Assembly (NCBI RefSeq): GCF_004025535.1
Contig: NZ_QJRG01000036.1
Span: forward strand, 1 to 53,793
Direction: 5' to 3'
DNA length: 53,793 nucleotides
Source: Pseudomonas alkylphenolica
Lineage (GTDB): Bacteria; Pseudomonadota; Gammaproteobacteria; Pseudomonadales; Pseudomonadaceae
Shown: in pieces, positions 53,714 through 53,793 of the stretch
How positions within the stretch are numbered: the stretch's first letter is position 1
Layout: each line of letters begins with the position of its first letter
The notes under the pieces: model-generated
The model's input: the letters and a program-made list of their open reading frames with translations, nothing else
What the model was told of the DNA's origin: nothing
The model's database searches: none
Made by a program: the position numbers and the translations under genes

Positions 53714-53793
53714 AATCTTGACGATGACCTACTCTCACATGGGGAAACCCCACACTACCATCGGCGATGCATCGTTTCACTGCTGAGTTCGGG
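53714..53793 (-). rRNA. rrf: 5S ribosomal RNA (proximal copy, partial)
   Basis: The last 80 nt of a second 5S rRNA gene lie at the window edge, identical to the first copy over CCCGAACTCAGCAGTGAAAC and through CATCGTCAAGATT. The rest of the rRNA operon (23S, tRNAs, 16S) should lie beyond the window, upstream on the minus strand. Confidence 0.95.

Noticed and set aside
53398..53715. 105-residue frame over the 5S rRNA region
   Set aside because: It crosses a terminator, a complete 5S rRNA gene and part of the next terminator; not a protein gene.

Overview
The window is chromosomal DNA of a Pseudomonas. Gene order and protein types (lapA next to lapE-lapB-lapC, gabD-gabT, oscA-sbp-cysT-cysW-cysA, REP-like hairpins, high GC) point to the P. 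putida group; the species cannot be named from this sequence alone. Every assignment comes from reading translations, motifs and spacing; no database search was run.

Layout. 1-6477: the biofilm adhesin lapA (minus strand, 5' part only) diverges from its type I secretion genes lapE, lapB and lapC. 6722-11001: a TauD-type dioxygenase with an SsuA/TauA-like ABC importer and a convergent short YafY-like regulator, probably for an organosulfur compound. 11208-12026: Sel1-repeat protein. 12121-17138: a marR-FUSC-DUF1656-HlyD-NodT efflux operon of the AaeXAB type. 17148-19282: slipin and NfeD protease pair. 19381-21312: YbaK-like deacylase, DUF2789, a membrane protein and a CBS-domain protein. 21691-30188: an envelope-centred block with an output-less CHASE2 sensor, a small exported protein and an M48 lipoprotein protease, then a tandemly duplicated lipoprotein/DUF5384 pair around a small lipoprotein, a P-loop kinase-like protein and an MltF-like lytic transglycosylase. 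30296-30372: tRNA-Arg(CCG). 30634-33539: gabD and gabT. 33679-39325: HDOD protein with a degenerate receiver, PAS-GGDEF protein, delta-9 desaturase, and PAS-GGDEF-EAL protein. 39544-43592: oscA and the sulfate/thiosulfate ABC transporter. 43639-49093: LysR regulator divergent from a TonB-dependent receptor that carries its own tonB-exbB-exbD. 49270-53357: FecI-like sigma factor, FecR-like anti-sigma factor and STN-containing siderophore receptor behind a Fur-box-like site. 53488-53793: two tandem 5S rRNA genes on the minus strand, the end of an rRNA operon.

How it fits together. Three themes recur. (1) Surface attachment: LapA with its secretion machine, plus two c-di-GMP enzymes whose product is known in other pseudomonads to control LapA retention through LapD and LapG (neither of which is in the window). 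(2) Sulfur scavenging: the TauD/ABC cluster, the oscA-sbp-cysTWA cluster and, by location only, the adjacent TonB receptor. (3) Envelope maintenance: the CHASE2-M48 block, duplicated lipoproteins, NfeD/slipin and the lytic transglycosylase. The most interesting unassigned unit is the CHASE2/small exported protein/M48 cassette at 21691-25077; the dedicated TonB-ExbBD receptor locus beside sulfur genes is second.
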